A stretch of DNA of 27,638 bases from Candidatus Poribacteria bacterium. Its GTDB lineage: Bacteria; Poribacteria; WGA-4E; UBA9662. A program made the translations under genes and the position numbers. Every line of letters begins with the position of its first letter. Within the stretch, counting starts at the first letter, position 1. Under the pieces are notes generated by a model, which worked only from the letters and a program-made list of their open reading frames with translations, did no database searches and was not told the origin of the DNA. This document shows positions 1 through 7,905 of the stretch, piece by piece. Location of the stretch: NCBI GenBank assembly GCA_002729015.1, contig PBVO01000069.1, forward strand, positions 1-27,638, read 5' to 3'.

Positions 1-54
1 TATTTCGAAGCGGAAAAAATAAGCTGCTTCATAACTAGCAAAGAGGCCTAAAAG

Positions 55-420
55 GTGAAGATCAGTCGTCCCCCACTCGATGCAGTGTCCGCCTACAGCT
101 CAACTAAAGTTGGTCGGGAAAAATCCGATCGCGCCAAGCGGAAGCCAGCTAGCCCAACGTTGGAAAAACCCATTTTTGAGTTATCGGAAGAAGCCCAGTT
201 ACGTAGTCAAGCAAGAGAAGTTGCTGAACAAGCACCCGATATTCGGCCGGACGTGGAACAACTCATCGCTGAAATTCAAAAAAAATTGAAAGACGGTTCG
301 TATTTAGAAGAGATTTCAGGGCAGGCAATTGTCGAATCGATTAAGGCAGCCCTCAAAGAAGAATCGGAAGCACTAAAATCGGAATCATTACCTAGTGACC
401 AGCTAAGTTTAGATCCTTAG
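55..420 (+). CDS. FlgM-like anti-sigma-28 factor
   Basis: This small soluble protein of 121 residues starts with GTG, with a weak AGAGG ribosome-binding sequence nine bases upstream. The middle of the protein (about residues 42-88) has the FlgM pattern: a SEEAQ segment, a helix ending in APDIRPD, a helix of the type VEQLIAEIQKKLKDGSY, then a C-terminal amphipathic helix. In known FlgM proteins this part binds the flagellar sigma factor FliA until the hook is complete. The N-terminal 40 residues are basic and probably disordered, and the last 15 are acidic and serine-rich. No flagellar gene is visible here, so the role rests on the motif alone. The stop codon overlaps the stop of the converging RND gene by four bases. 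It could instead be an unrelated helical protein. Confidence 0.6.
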   Translation: MKISRPPLDAVSAYSSTKVGREKSDRAKRKPASPTLEKPIFELSEEAQLRSQAREVAEQAPDIRPDVEQLIAEIQKKLKDGSYLEEISGQAIVESIKAALKEESEALKSESLPSDQLSLDP

Positions 421-3400
421 TCAGTGTAATGTGGCTGACCTTTCGAACGAATTCCCTCAATAATGTAGTATAAGGCTGGCATTACAAATAGTGTCAGCAT
501 TGTAGAAAATAACAAACCAAAAATGATCGTGCTGGCCAGCGGTTGCCAGATTGGAGACTTCCCACCCAATCCCAAGAACATCGGAATTAGACCGGCGATT
601 GTAGTCAAGCTAGTCAATACAATTGGTCGAAGTCGTAAACGTGATCCTTTCAAAACAGCATCTCTCAAGTCGTCAACCGCACCATCAACTTCTTCCTGGT
701 CATTAGTGCTTGATTTGTGGTTGCGCCTCTGGTTAATAAAATCGATTAAGACAATGGAGTCATTGACTACGATACCTGCTAGTGCTACTACCCCAAACAA
801 AGCAATTAAACTAAGGGTTGACTGTGTAATTAGTAAACCAACCATAGCTCCAATAACGCCGAAAGGTATAGCAAACAAAATAATGAAGGGTTGAAGAAAG
901 GATTTGAATTGTGCGCCCAGGATAAAGTACATCAACATCACACCCATCGGTAGAAGTTTTAGGCCCAATTCTTTGAAGGATTCCAATATTTGATCGAACT
1001 CACCACGAAAATCTAGACTATATCCAGGATAACGAAATCCTATATTCTCAAAAGCTGTTTGTAATGCCTGTGTAGCAATGGCTGGGGTGGTTACCTCCCG
1101 ATCAACTGACGCGGAAACTGTAATTGACCGCTCGACATCAAAACGTTTAATATCAACGAGGCTTTCTTCGCGACTAAGCTGAGCGATATCTTTCAAAGGC
1201 ACGGATATGCCACTAGGGGTGGCAATCATCATCTGGCTTAATGCATCAACTGTGTTCATTGAATTTTTTCCGTATTTAACGACCACATCTATAGCTTCAT
1301 CGGCATCACGGTAAACCGTACAGATATTTCCCTCAATAGCATGTCGAACATTATTAGCCACTTGAAAAATAGTTAAACCAAATTGTCTTAATTTTTCTCC
1401 TTTTGTCCTCAGGCGTATTTCAGGCTTGCCCGACTTGAAATCGTCTTTTACATCAAAAACTCCATCTATTGAGTTCAATTTTTCCTTCAATTGGTTTGCG
1501 ATGGCGACTAACTGTGGAATTCGATCTCCTTTTACCTTGACTTCAACATCTTTCCCCCGAGGTGGTCCACCTTCTTGCTTGTCAAAATAGATTTTTTCCG
1601 CTCCTGTGATCTCAGTCATTTGTAGTCGTAAGAATTCAATGATTTCATCACGGCTTCTATTGCGTTCATCTTTAGGGACCAATTCCACCAAAACTTCAGC
1701 CACATTAGAACTAATACTGGTCCCTTCTAGCCCATTTGTTGGAGTTTGCAAACCAATATTCGTGACTAATGCGACATACTCTTCTCTAGGTAATGAGGTT
1801 ACAACCCCTTCTAATTTTTCCATGAATCGGGTAGTTTCTTCTATACCATAATCAGTTGGCATATCAACCTTAATGTAGAACTGGGGAAAATCCTCACCTG
1901 GAAAAAGTTCTTTAGGTAAGGAAATGAAAGCTAAAATCGAAAAAACGAATGTTCCTAGTACAGTTCCGAAAACGACCACGTATCTCCAATCAAGTATTCG
2001 ATTTAACAATTCAACGTATCGATCTTGAATACTAACAAACCAATTGGAACGGTTATCCGAATTAGAATCATTATTGGGTTTACTCCATTCGGCAATGTGG
2101 GCAGGTAAAATTGCAAACACCTCAACTAGGGACGCTAATATAACCACTACCCCAGTTATTGGTACTACTCTCATGAATTGACCAGGAATTCCGGACATTA
2201 GGATCAGTGGGAGAAATGCTGCCATCGTAGTCAAACTAGCGGATAATACTGGCCATGCCACCTCTTGAGCTCCTACTATAGCAGCCTTTGTCGGTGGCAA
2301 CCCTTCCTCGATCCGACGAAATACATTTTCAATTACTACAATTGCATCGTCTACTACAATACCAATAACCAGTATTAGACCAAATAATGTGGAGGCATTT
2401 ATACTAGACCCCATGAGCTTGAGTATCCAAAGTGCGCCGAGAATAGCAACAGGGATACCAAGAGCTGCAAAAAAAGCATTTCGACTACCCATGAAAAGCC
2501 ATAAAAAGACAACAACCAACACTAAACCCAATAATGCGTTATTTTGTAAAATCCCCAACCGTTCCCTTAGAAGAACTGATGAATCGTTGACTAGTGAAAT
2601 TTTGGTTTCTGGCGGGAGTTCGATTGGAATCAGTTTGGGGGATGTTTTTTGAATAATCAGGTTGGCTCGATTAGTTTGTCCTTCTGTATAGGGGGCTACT
2701 ATTTTACGAATTTGGTCAATTATTCTAATTGCATTTCCATCATTTTTTTTCTGGATAGTTAGACTGATTGAAGATTGACCATTGATTCGAGACAAAGTGC
2801 GCGCGTCCTGATATGTATCTCGAACGCTTGCTACATCTTTCACCCGAACAGGAGTGCCATATGTGGTGACTTTGATGATAGTTTCTGCAATTTCAGCCAC
2901 TGAACGGAATTCGCCCATGGTCCGTACCAGAAATTCGGACTCTCCGACTTCTAATACACCTGCTGGAAGATTTAAGTTTCGCTGACTTAAAGCTAATGAA
3001 ACTTGTTCTGCAACCAAATTGTATGATTTGAGGCGATCGGGATCTACCTCGACCCAAATCTCTCGATCTCGAACCCCAGCGACCTGAATATTAGAGACTC
3101 CATCAATTTTGGTAATCTGTTTCTCTAGAACTTCAGCTGCTAATTTCATTTGGCTTTCATCCAGATTTCCTGAAACAGCTACAGTAACCATAGGAACACC
3201 ATTACTGATGTCCACGGCTACGACTTCGGGTTGGTCTAGAAGCTCATTTGGTAAATCCTTAATTCGGTCCACAGCATTACGTAAATCTTGTACCCGTTTA
3301 TCAAAGTCTCGATCACTGATTTCCTCAAATTGAACACTAATATCTGAACGACCTTCAGACGATTTGGACGTAATTAAGTCAATTTGATCAACTTTTTCAA

Positions 3401-3611
3401 TTGCATCTTCAATTTGAGCTGTAACTAGCTTTTCAACGGTCTCAGCCGAAGCTCCGGGATAAAAGGTACTAATTCTCGCTGTGTACGTAACAATTTCCGG
3501 AATTAAATCTCTGGGCAAGGTAAACCAAGCGTATACACCTAAAGCGGTGATAATTACCATTAATAAGTTAGACAGAACAGGATTACTAACAGAAAGTTTG
3601 GGGATTGACAT
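417..3611 (-). CDS. RND family efflux permease (AcrB/MexF-like)
   Basis: A 1064-residue inner-membrane pump of the resistance-nodulation-division superfamily, full length for the family. It has the first membrane helix at about residues 11-30, a large periplasmic porter loop, the helix 2-6 cluster from about 355, a second periplasmic loop (about 570-870) and the last helices from about 880. The proton-relay pair D421-D422 in helix 4 (GIVVDDAIVVIENV) is intact. In helix 10 the segment is GIVVNDSIVLIDF, so the lysine found in AcrB is absent, as in divergent RND branches. RND pumps normally work with a membrane-fusion protein and an outer-membrane channel, but neither is adjacent. The upstream neighbour on this strand is a DUF1549 protein. 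Substrate (drug, metal or lipid) cannot be told. No ribosome-binding sequence is evident before the ATG. Confidence 0.9.
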   Translation of the reverse strand: MSIPKLSVSNPVLSNLLMVIITALGVYAWFTLPRDLIPEIVTYTARISTFYPGASAETVEKLVTAQIEDAIEKVDQIDLITSKSSEGRSDISVQFEEISDRDFDKRVQDLRNAVDRIKDLPNELLDQPEVVAVDISNGVPMVTVAVSGNLDESQMKLAAEVLEKQITKIDGVSNIQVAGVRDREIWVEVDPDRLKSYNLVAEQVSLALSQRNLNLPAGVLEVGESEFLVRTMGEFRSVAEIAETIIKVTTYGTPVRVKDVASVRDTYQDARTLSRINGQSSISLTIQKKNDGNAIRIIDQIRKIVAPYTEGQTNRANLIIQKTSPKLIPIELPPETKISLVNDSSVLLRERLGILQNNALLGLVLVVVFLWLFMGSRNAFFAALGIPVAILGALWILKLMGSSINASTLFGLILVIGIVVDDAIVVIENVFRRIEEGLPPTKAAIVGAQEVAWPVLSASLTTMAAFLPLILMSGIPGQFMRVVPITGVVVILASLVEVFAILPAHIAEWSKPNNDSNSDNRSNWFVSIQDRYVELLNRILDWRYVVVFGTVLGTFVFSILAFISLPKELFPGEDFPQFYIKVDMPTDYGIEETTRFMEKLEGVVTSLPREEYVALVTNIGLQTPTNGLEGTSISSNVAEVLVELVPKDERNRSRDEIIEFLRLQMTEITGAEKIYFDKQEGGPPRGKDVEVKVKGDRIPQLVAIANQLKEKLNSIDGVFDVKDDFKSGKPEIRLRTKGEKLRQFGLTIFQVANNVRHAIEGNICTVYRDADEAIDVVVKYGKNSMNTVDALSQMMIATPSGISVPLKDIAQLSREESLVDIKRFDVERSITVSASVDREVTTPAIATQALQTAFENIGFRYPGYSLDFRGEFDQILESFKELGLKLLPMGVMLMYFILGAQFKSFLQPFIILFAIPFGVIGAMVGLLITQSTLSLIALFGVVALAGIVVNDSIVLIDFINQRRNHKSSTNDQEEVDGAVDDLRDAVLKGSRLRLRPIVLTSLTTIAGLIPMFLGLGGKSPIWQPLASTIIFGLLFSTMLTLFVMPALYYIIEGIRSKGQPHYTD

Positions 3612-3614
3612 AAA

Positions 3615-3626
3615 CTAAAATTTTAG
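3615..3626. repeat. 12-base perfect palindrome before the RND start
   Basis: CTAAAATTTTAG is its own reverse complement and ends three bases upstream of the RND start codon (ATG at 3611-3609, minus strand). It occupies the place where a ribosome-binding sequence would lie. It could be an operator, or could fold in the mRNA. Because it is almost all A and T, chance is a serious alternative. Confidence 0.35.
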
Positions 3627-3709
3627 CTGAATGGATTTCAGTATAACCTGATGATCTCACAACCATCATCATTGAAGATATAAGATAAGAATATTAATTT
3701 ATACAATAA

Positions 3710-5287
3710 CTAATGATTTAATGAAAATTCAGCAGAATTGAGAAGGGACCAGTAAAGATCTTCGTAAGCCAAATTTTTGTTTCTATAAAGACTTTTTTGT
3801 ATATACCGGTCAAAGTAACGAATTTCTTTCGTTGTTGGTCGGCGGGAAAGTACCGTCAAATAAATTTCACTGACGCGATCAGCAACAGTCCGTTTCTTTT
3901 TCAATATGTAACTCAAATAACTTCCTCGTTCGTCATGGTCAGCACTATCATTTACTAAAGGACCATTAATCATCATTAATGCTTGTGGGACAGTTCCATT
4001 AAAAGCTTCAATCTCTTCCATTTCACCATTGTCTAACAAGTACAAAAATCGTCGCATATAGTCTCTTTTCATAGACTCTAAACGACCTCGGTTTCGCCTC
4101 TTCTGTTGTCTTTCAAACCCGGTGGCCTGCAACATTGAGTTGAAAAATTGTTTGGCTGTCAATGGCTTGAGATAAGCATGAGAATAAAAATCTTCATCAT
4201 TCTTATTGTTTTTATTCGTTTGAGAACTGCGTTGATAAGCATCGGTATTGAGTATGGTTTTCATCAAATAATTCATGTCATAGCCATGAATCCTGAAATC
4301 TTCAGCCAGCCAGTTTAACAATTTTGGGTGTGAGGGTGGATTCTCTTCACCAAACCCATCGAGTGGTTCAACAAAACCTTTTCCCATTAGCTGGGTCCAC
4401 ACACGATTGACTATAGCCTGACTAAAATATGGATTTTTTTTGTCGGTAATCCACTTCGCTAAGACCTCACGCTTCTTTTTTTGCGGTCCATTATACTTTG
4501 TTCCATCCAATAAAATGGGCTGAGAGTTCTTTGATTCGCCTGGTATGCTTATTGATCCTTCATGTTCGTCTACGATATCATAGCCAACAATTCGTCGATT
4601 TCCGTTCACGTCGTTTTGGTAAATTCCCTTACTTTTAACGTTAGTCAAGAATGCAGCCATGTTGTAATAATCTTCCTGATACCACGCTTCGGTTTTGTGG
4701 TCATGACATTGTACACAGTGCATTGGCAACCCCAAAAAGAGTCGTGAGATATGAGCCGTTAAATCGACAGGTGACGCGTTATAACGTCTGATATAGTAAC
4801 TAGCCCCATTTTGTCGAGTGTCTCCGGTCGCAGTTATTAATCGTGAGACAAATTCGTCGTAGGGAGTGTTATTTGCAAACTGTGCTCTCACCCAAGTCTG
4901 TAAACCTTCCTGGACATCTGTTTGATTATTCTGTTCTTGTCCGATTAACCAATTTGTCCAAACGCCTGACCAATAATCGAGGTAAGCGTCGCTGTTAAGC
5001 AACTCACTAATTTTTTGGGTCCGTTTGTTTTTGCCTTCGTTTTTAAAAGCAAGAATCTCATCTGTAGTTGGAATCTTACCAGTTAAATCTAGATAAACCC
5101 TTCTCAAAAACACTTCATCTTGTGTTTGAGGGGATGGTTTCAATTTTTTTTCTCTGAATTTGAGATTTAAGTAACGATCAAGATGCTTAGTACTGGAGGA
5201 TATTCTACTTTCAGCCACTCGAGGCATAATAACTAGCATCAAAATTATAATTATATTGACTAAGCTATAGAATTTTTCTAATTTCAT
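3710..5287 (-). CDS. DUF1549/DUF1553 exported protein, without PSCyt1 domain
   Basis: A 525-residue protein with an N-terminal hydrophobic segment (about residues 8-22) that looks like a signal peptide or anchor. The DUF1549 region (about 30-215) includes LRRVYLDLTGKIPT and a CVQCHDHK motif (Cys191, Cys194, His195), a possible heme c site typical of this family. The DUF1553 region (about 270-520) includes the family pattern around AIVNRVWTQLMGKGFVEP and HPKLLNWLAEDF. These domains are common in Planctomycetes and relatives, usually fused to PSCyt1 and next to a DUF1501 gene. Here both the PSCyt1 domain and a DUF1501 partner are missing, unlike the larger paralogue at 11932-15483. Biochemical function is unknown. 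No clear ribosome-binding sequence precedes the ATG. Confidence 0.85.
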   Translation of the reverse strand: MKLEKFYSLVNIIIILMLVIMPRVAESRISSSTKHLDRYLNLKFREKKLKPSPQTQDEVFLRRVYLDLTGKIPTTDEILAFKNEGKNKRTQKISELLNSDAYLDYWSGVWTNWLIGQEQNNQTDVQEGLQTWVRAQFANNTPYDEFVSRLITATGDTRQNGASYYIRRYNASPVDLTAHISRLFLGLPMHCVQCHDHKTEAWYQEDYYNMAAFLTNVKSKGIYQNDVNGNRRIVGYDIVDEHEGSISIPGESKNSQPILLDGTKYNGPQKKKREVLAKWITDKKNPYFSQAIVNRVWTQLMGKGFVEPLDGFGEENPPSHPKLLNWLAEDFRIHGYDMNYLMKTILNTDAYQRSSQTNKNNKNDEDFYSHAYLKPLTAKQFFNSMLQATGFERQQKRRNRGRLESMKRDYMRRFLYLLDNGEMEEIEAFNGTVPQALMMINGPLVNDSADHDERGSYLSYILKKKRTVADRVSEIYLTVLSRRPTTKEIRYFDRYIQKSLYRNKNLAYEDLYWSLLNSAEFSLNH

Positions 5288-5347
5288 ACCAATACCAGTG
5301 AGATTAATTAAAGAGGAACGAATCGATCGGTGTTAGTTAGTTATTCA

Positions 5348-5367
5348 GGAAGTTTTAATATACTTCC
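5348..5367. terminator. Small stem-loop between GNAT gene and DUF1549 gene
   Basis: GGAAGT and ACTTCC form a perfect 6-base-pair stem around an 8-base AT loop, in the 109-base gap after the GNAT gene (minus strand) and before the DUF1549 gene. There is no T-tract after it on the minus strand, so it would be a weak terminator or only a structural element. Confidence 0.3.
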
Positions 5368-5396
5368 GTCAGTCTAGGAGGGAATCCAGCATCCAC

Positions 5397-5969
5397 CTAC
5401 GTTTGACTAGGTACTACATCCTTTTTCAGTATACCATAGACCATGAAATCGTGCCACTTTTGCCCGATTAAAAACCCCTGCCTCCGGCAACCTTCTAGCC
5501 GAAATCCTGATTTTTCCAGAACTCTAGCTGAAGCAGCATTTTCTCTTACACAACCCGACTCTACTTTGTGTAGAGATAGTTGACTAAAAGCAAATTCAAC
5601 TACACTTGATAAGGCTTCAGTCGCATATCCATTCCCCCAACTTTCAGGGAAATAACGATAACCTACATGACCAATTCGGCCAGCTTCGCTTGGATTGAAG
5701 CCAATCTCTAAGCCGCACATACCGATCATCAATTCTTTGTTTTTTAGGAACACTACAAAATGGTAGGCGGAACAAGGCTGTTTTTGTTGATTTCGAATCC
5801 AACGCCCGACTAGACGATTTGCTTTTGCTAAGTCAATTGGCTCCCAATACTCATATCGGGATGACTCAGGTAATGAGTATAGTTGGTAAATCGATTCTGC
5901 ATCCTGGTGTGTAGCTGTGCGCAGTAACAGTCGATCCGTCTCTATTATGGTGCTTATTTTTTTATCCAT
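5397..5969 (-). CDS. GNAT family N-acetyltransferase (RimJ/RimL type)
   Basis: A 190-residue cytoplasmic acetyltransferase of the Acetyltransf_3 type, with the usual length. It begins with the family start ETDRLLLR (residues 10-17). The acetyl-CoA pyrophosphate loop is WGNGYAT (111-117) after a strand GYRYFPES, and the later NAASARVLEKSGF segment (144-156) is the conserved helix that follows in RimJ/RimL relatives. Members transfer acetyl groups to N-terminal amines of ribosomal proteins, to small amines, or to drugs. The acceptor here cannot be predicted. It is divergent from the SDR gene and separated by 126 bases that hold a palindrome and the SDR promoter. Confidence 0.88.
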   Translation of the reverse strand: MDKKISTIIETDRLLLRTATHQDAESIYQLYSLPESSRYEYWEPIDLAKANRLVGRWIRNQQKQPCSAYHFVVFLKNKELMIGMCGLEIGFNPSEAGRIGHVGYRYFPESWGNGYATEALSSVVEFAFSQLSLHKVESGCVRENAASARVLEKSGFRLEGCRRQGFLIGQKWHDFMVYGILKKDVVPSQT

Positions 5970-5987
5970 AAATACATCCGTTCTAAA

Positions 5988-6004
5988 TCAACATATCTTG
6001 TTGA
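5988..6004. promoter_or_regulatory. Inverted repeat overlapping the SDR promoter -35
   Basis: TCAACA and TGTTGA are perfect 6-base arms around TATCT. The right arm overlaps the -35 hexamer at 6001-6006. Position and symmetry suit a repressor operator for the SDR gene, or one shared with the divergent GNAT gene. The regulator is unknown. Confidence 0.4.
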
Positions 6005-6029
6005 CTTACTGCAATTAAATTGTTATAAC
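6001..6029 (+). promoter_or_regulatory. Sigma70-type promoter for the SDR gene
   Basis: TTGACT (6001-6006), 17 bases, then TATAAC (6024-6029). Each hexamer matches the sigma70 consensus at five of six positions, and the spacing is ideal. The SDR start codon is 66 bases further on, preceded by AAGGA at 6081-6085. Confidence 0.6.
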
Positions 6030-6095
6030 GCACACTGTGATTATTTAGTCATAGGATAACTAAGATCAAAGTTTATTTAAAAGGAAATCAGACAC

Positions 6096-6860
6096 ATGTT
6101 AAGTATCAATTTGGCTGGCAAGATAGCAGTAGTCACCGGGGCTAGTGGAGAACTTGGCCGTGTGATGTGTCGCACGCTTGCCGATTGTGGCGCTGATATA
6201 GCTATTCACTACTTTCGTAACCAGCAAGAGGCCGAATCTTTGGCTGAAGAAATTACAAAGAAAGGCAGAAAGACCATATTAGTACAAGCAGATGTAACCG
6301 ATCAAGAGAGTGTTTTTGCGATGAGAGATAAAATAGTAAAAACACTCGGGAATCCACAAATTATTGTTAATAATGCAGTTGTTCAGTACTCTTGGACGAG
6401 TGTATTAGACCAAGCAATTGATGATTATGAAAGTCAATTTCAGTCTTGTGTGTTGCACAATGTTTTAATGGCAAAAGCGTTCGTTCCATCAATGATTGCA
6501 GCTAATTATGGCCGTGTTATAGGTATTAATACAGAGTGTGCTATGCAAACTTTTAAGAACCAATCCGCATACGTAGCCGGGAAGAGAGGAATGGATGGTA
6601 TCTTTCGGGTTTTGGCCAAGGAAATAGGTGAGCACCAAATTACAGTTAACCAAGTCGCTCCAGGTTGGACGATTAGTGACAAAGACCGAAAAGATGGTCT
6701 TAAACGCCAGGAAAGCTACGAGTCCAAAGTACCGCTTAACCGCCGGGGAACAGACCAAGAAATTGCCAATGTCGTTGCCTTTCTGGCATCCGATCTTGCT
6801 AGTTATATTACCGGTGCTTATCTGCCTGTTTGTGGTGGTAATGTAATGCCCCGTATTTAA
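6096..6860 (+). CDS. Short-chain dehydrogenase/reductase (SDR)
   Basis: A 254-residue classical SDR, typical in length, expected to be a cytoplasmic NAD(P)-dependent oxidoreductase. The cofactor-binding TGASGELG motif is at residues 14-21, NNAV at 92-95 (usually NNAG), the structural Asn at 122, and the catalytic pair Y159 and K163 in YVAGK. The position normally held by the catalytic serine, 13 residues before the tyrosine, is T146 (segment GINTECAM). The end resembles 3-oxoacyl-ACP reductase-type enzymes. Substrate is unknown; the neighbouring isomerase and dioxygenase suggest sugar or polyol metabolism. It has its own promoter and AAGGA ribosome-binding sequence. Its stop lies three bases from the stop of the converging PhyH gene. 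Confidence 0.9.
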   Translation: MLSINLAGKIAVVTGASGELGRVMCRTLADCGADIAIHYFRNQQEAESLAEEITKKGRKTILVQADVTDQESVFAMRDKIVKTLGNPQIIVNNAVVQYSWTSVLDQAIDDYESQFQSCVLHNVLMAKAFVPSMIAANYGRVIGINTECAMQTFKNQSAYVAGKRGMDGIFRVLAKEIGEHQITVNQVAPGWTISDKDRKDGLKRQESYESKVPLNRRGTDQEIANVVAFLASDLASYITGAYLPVCGGNVMPRI

Positions 6861-6863
6861 AAA

Positions 6864-7691
6864 CTATCCGTATGCACCATGATTTAAGAAACCTAGTAAT
6901 CTTTTGAGTCGATCATCCGCATTTCTGTAAACATGTTCAGGCATAACATAATTCATAAACGGATAGTATTTATGGCCAACTAATCGACGCGCATATGTAA
7001 CCTGAGTAATATAACGGTTGCGACTGCTTCGGTTAGGACCGCCTCTATGCCAGACTTGATTATTAAACATGATGACACTACCCGCAGGGCCTAGATTGTG
7101 GTGGACTTTATCTTTCCACGGTGTACTTTCAATTTCCTCTGAAGGAGGGCGAGCACCAAATAAATGAGAACCAGGAACGACTTCAGTCCCACCATGTTCT
7201 ACTTTGGCCACATCAGTCAAATAGTAGTTAGCAGTAAAAAGTAGAACTGGCAACCGAACATTTTTAGGTGGTTGACCATCTAATACTTGATAATGTAGTC
7301 CATCATCTTGATGCCAACCTGTAATTCCACCACCAGGCCTTGTGACAAACGAGTTGTTGTGAATGACATGGCAATGAGCTTCAACGAGAGCCTCGGCGAA
7401 ACTGACAATTGGTTCCAAGTCAAATAGGTTTAAATTCGCCTGGCTATGCTCAAACATCCGGTGGCATAAGTGCATCGATGAGCTTGCGTTCCCACTATTC
7501 AAGCCATTTGGATTGTTTTCTAGAGACCATTCTAAATCTGAACGCAATTGCTGACAGTGGTCATTTTTTAAAACCTGAGGTAGAAAGAGAAATCCTTCTT
7601 TGTGGAATTGTTCCACCCAATTTTTTATCTGCGATTGATCTACATCATAATTGGATTCAAATCGTCGATAGCTAATACTTCTTCCTTCCAT
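6864..7691 (-). CDS. Phytanoyl-CoA dioxygenase (PhyH) family protein
   Basis: A predicted Fe(II)/2-oxoglutarate-dependent oxygenase of 275 residues. Counting from a possible upstream ATG at 7706, the iron ligands are H132 and D134 in GWHQDD and H220 in VWHRGG. Basic residues R226/R229/R231 are placed to bind 2-oxoglutarate. I chose the ATG at 7691-7689 because AGGAG lies five bases before it; the ATG at 7706 lacks a ribosome-binding sequence. PhyH proteins hydroxylate acyl-CoAs or many small molecules, and are strongly expanded in Poribacteria and other marine lineages. The substrate here is unknown. It lies downstream of the sugar isomerase on the same strand, with a 214-base gap, so co-transcription is uncertain. 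Confidence 0.88.
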   Translation of the reverse strand: MEGRSISYRRFESNYDVDQSQIKNWVEQFHKEGFLFLPQVLKNDHCQQLRSDLEWSLENNPNGLNSGNASSSMHLCHRMFEHSQANLNLFDLEPIVSFAEALVEAHCHVIHNNSFVTRPGGGITGWHQDDGLHYQVLDGQPPKNVRLPVLLFTANYYLTDVAKVEHGGTEVVPGSHLFGARPPSEEIESTPWKDKVHHNLGPAGSVIMFNNQVWHRGGPNRSSRNRYITQVTYARRLVGHKYYPFMNYVMPEHVYRNADDRLKRLLGFLNHGAYG

Positions 7692-7796
7692 TTTCACTCC
7701 TAGCATTCGAGGATTGTCTTAACCATAAAAGCCTATCACATTTTCAATTTTTGGTTTTTCTCTGTTACAAAACCAGAAATTGAATCAAGATAGTGT

Positions 7797-7866
7797 ACTG
7801 GGATTTTATTGGCTGAACATGCCCTATTTTCTGTTCGTAAATAGATCGGCTAACTAAAAATCCAGT
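7797..7866. repeat. Imperfect inverted repeat between isomerase and PhyH genes
   Basis: ACTGGGATTTT at 7797-7807 and AAAATCCAGT at the far end form about ten base pairs with one bulged G. Further partial pairing extends inward (ATTGGC against GGCTAACT). It is the only structure I see in the 214-base gap 7692-7905. No T-tract follows on the minus strand, so it may be an mRNA-processing or regulatory hairpin rather than a terminator. Confidence 0.3.
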
Positions 7867-7905
7867 GCAGCAAATCTAACCATGACATAAGAAACGAACT
7901 TCAAG

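Noticed and set aside
7..30. GAAGC/GCTTC inverted repeat near the left edge
   Set aside because: Only five base pairs with a long loop and the upstream context is cut off; not enough to call a terminator.
7704..7706. Upstream ATG for the PhyH gene
   Set aside because: It has no ribosome-binding sequence, while AGGAG sits five bases before the ATG at 7691-7689.
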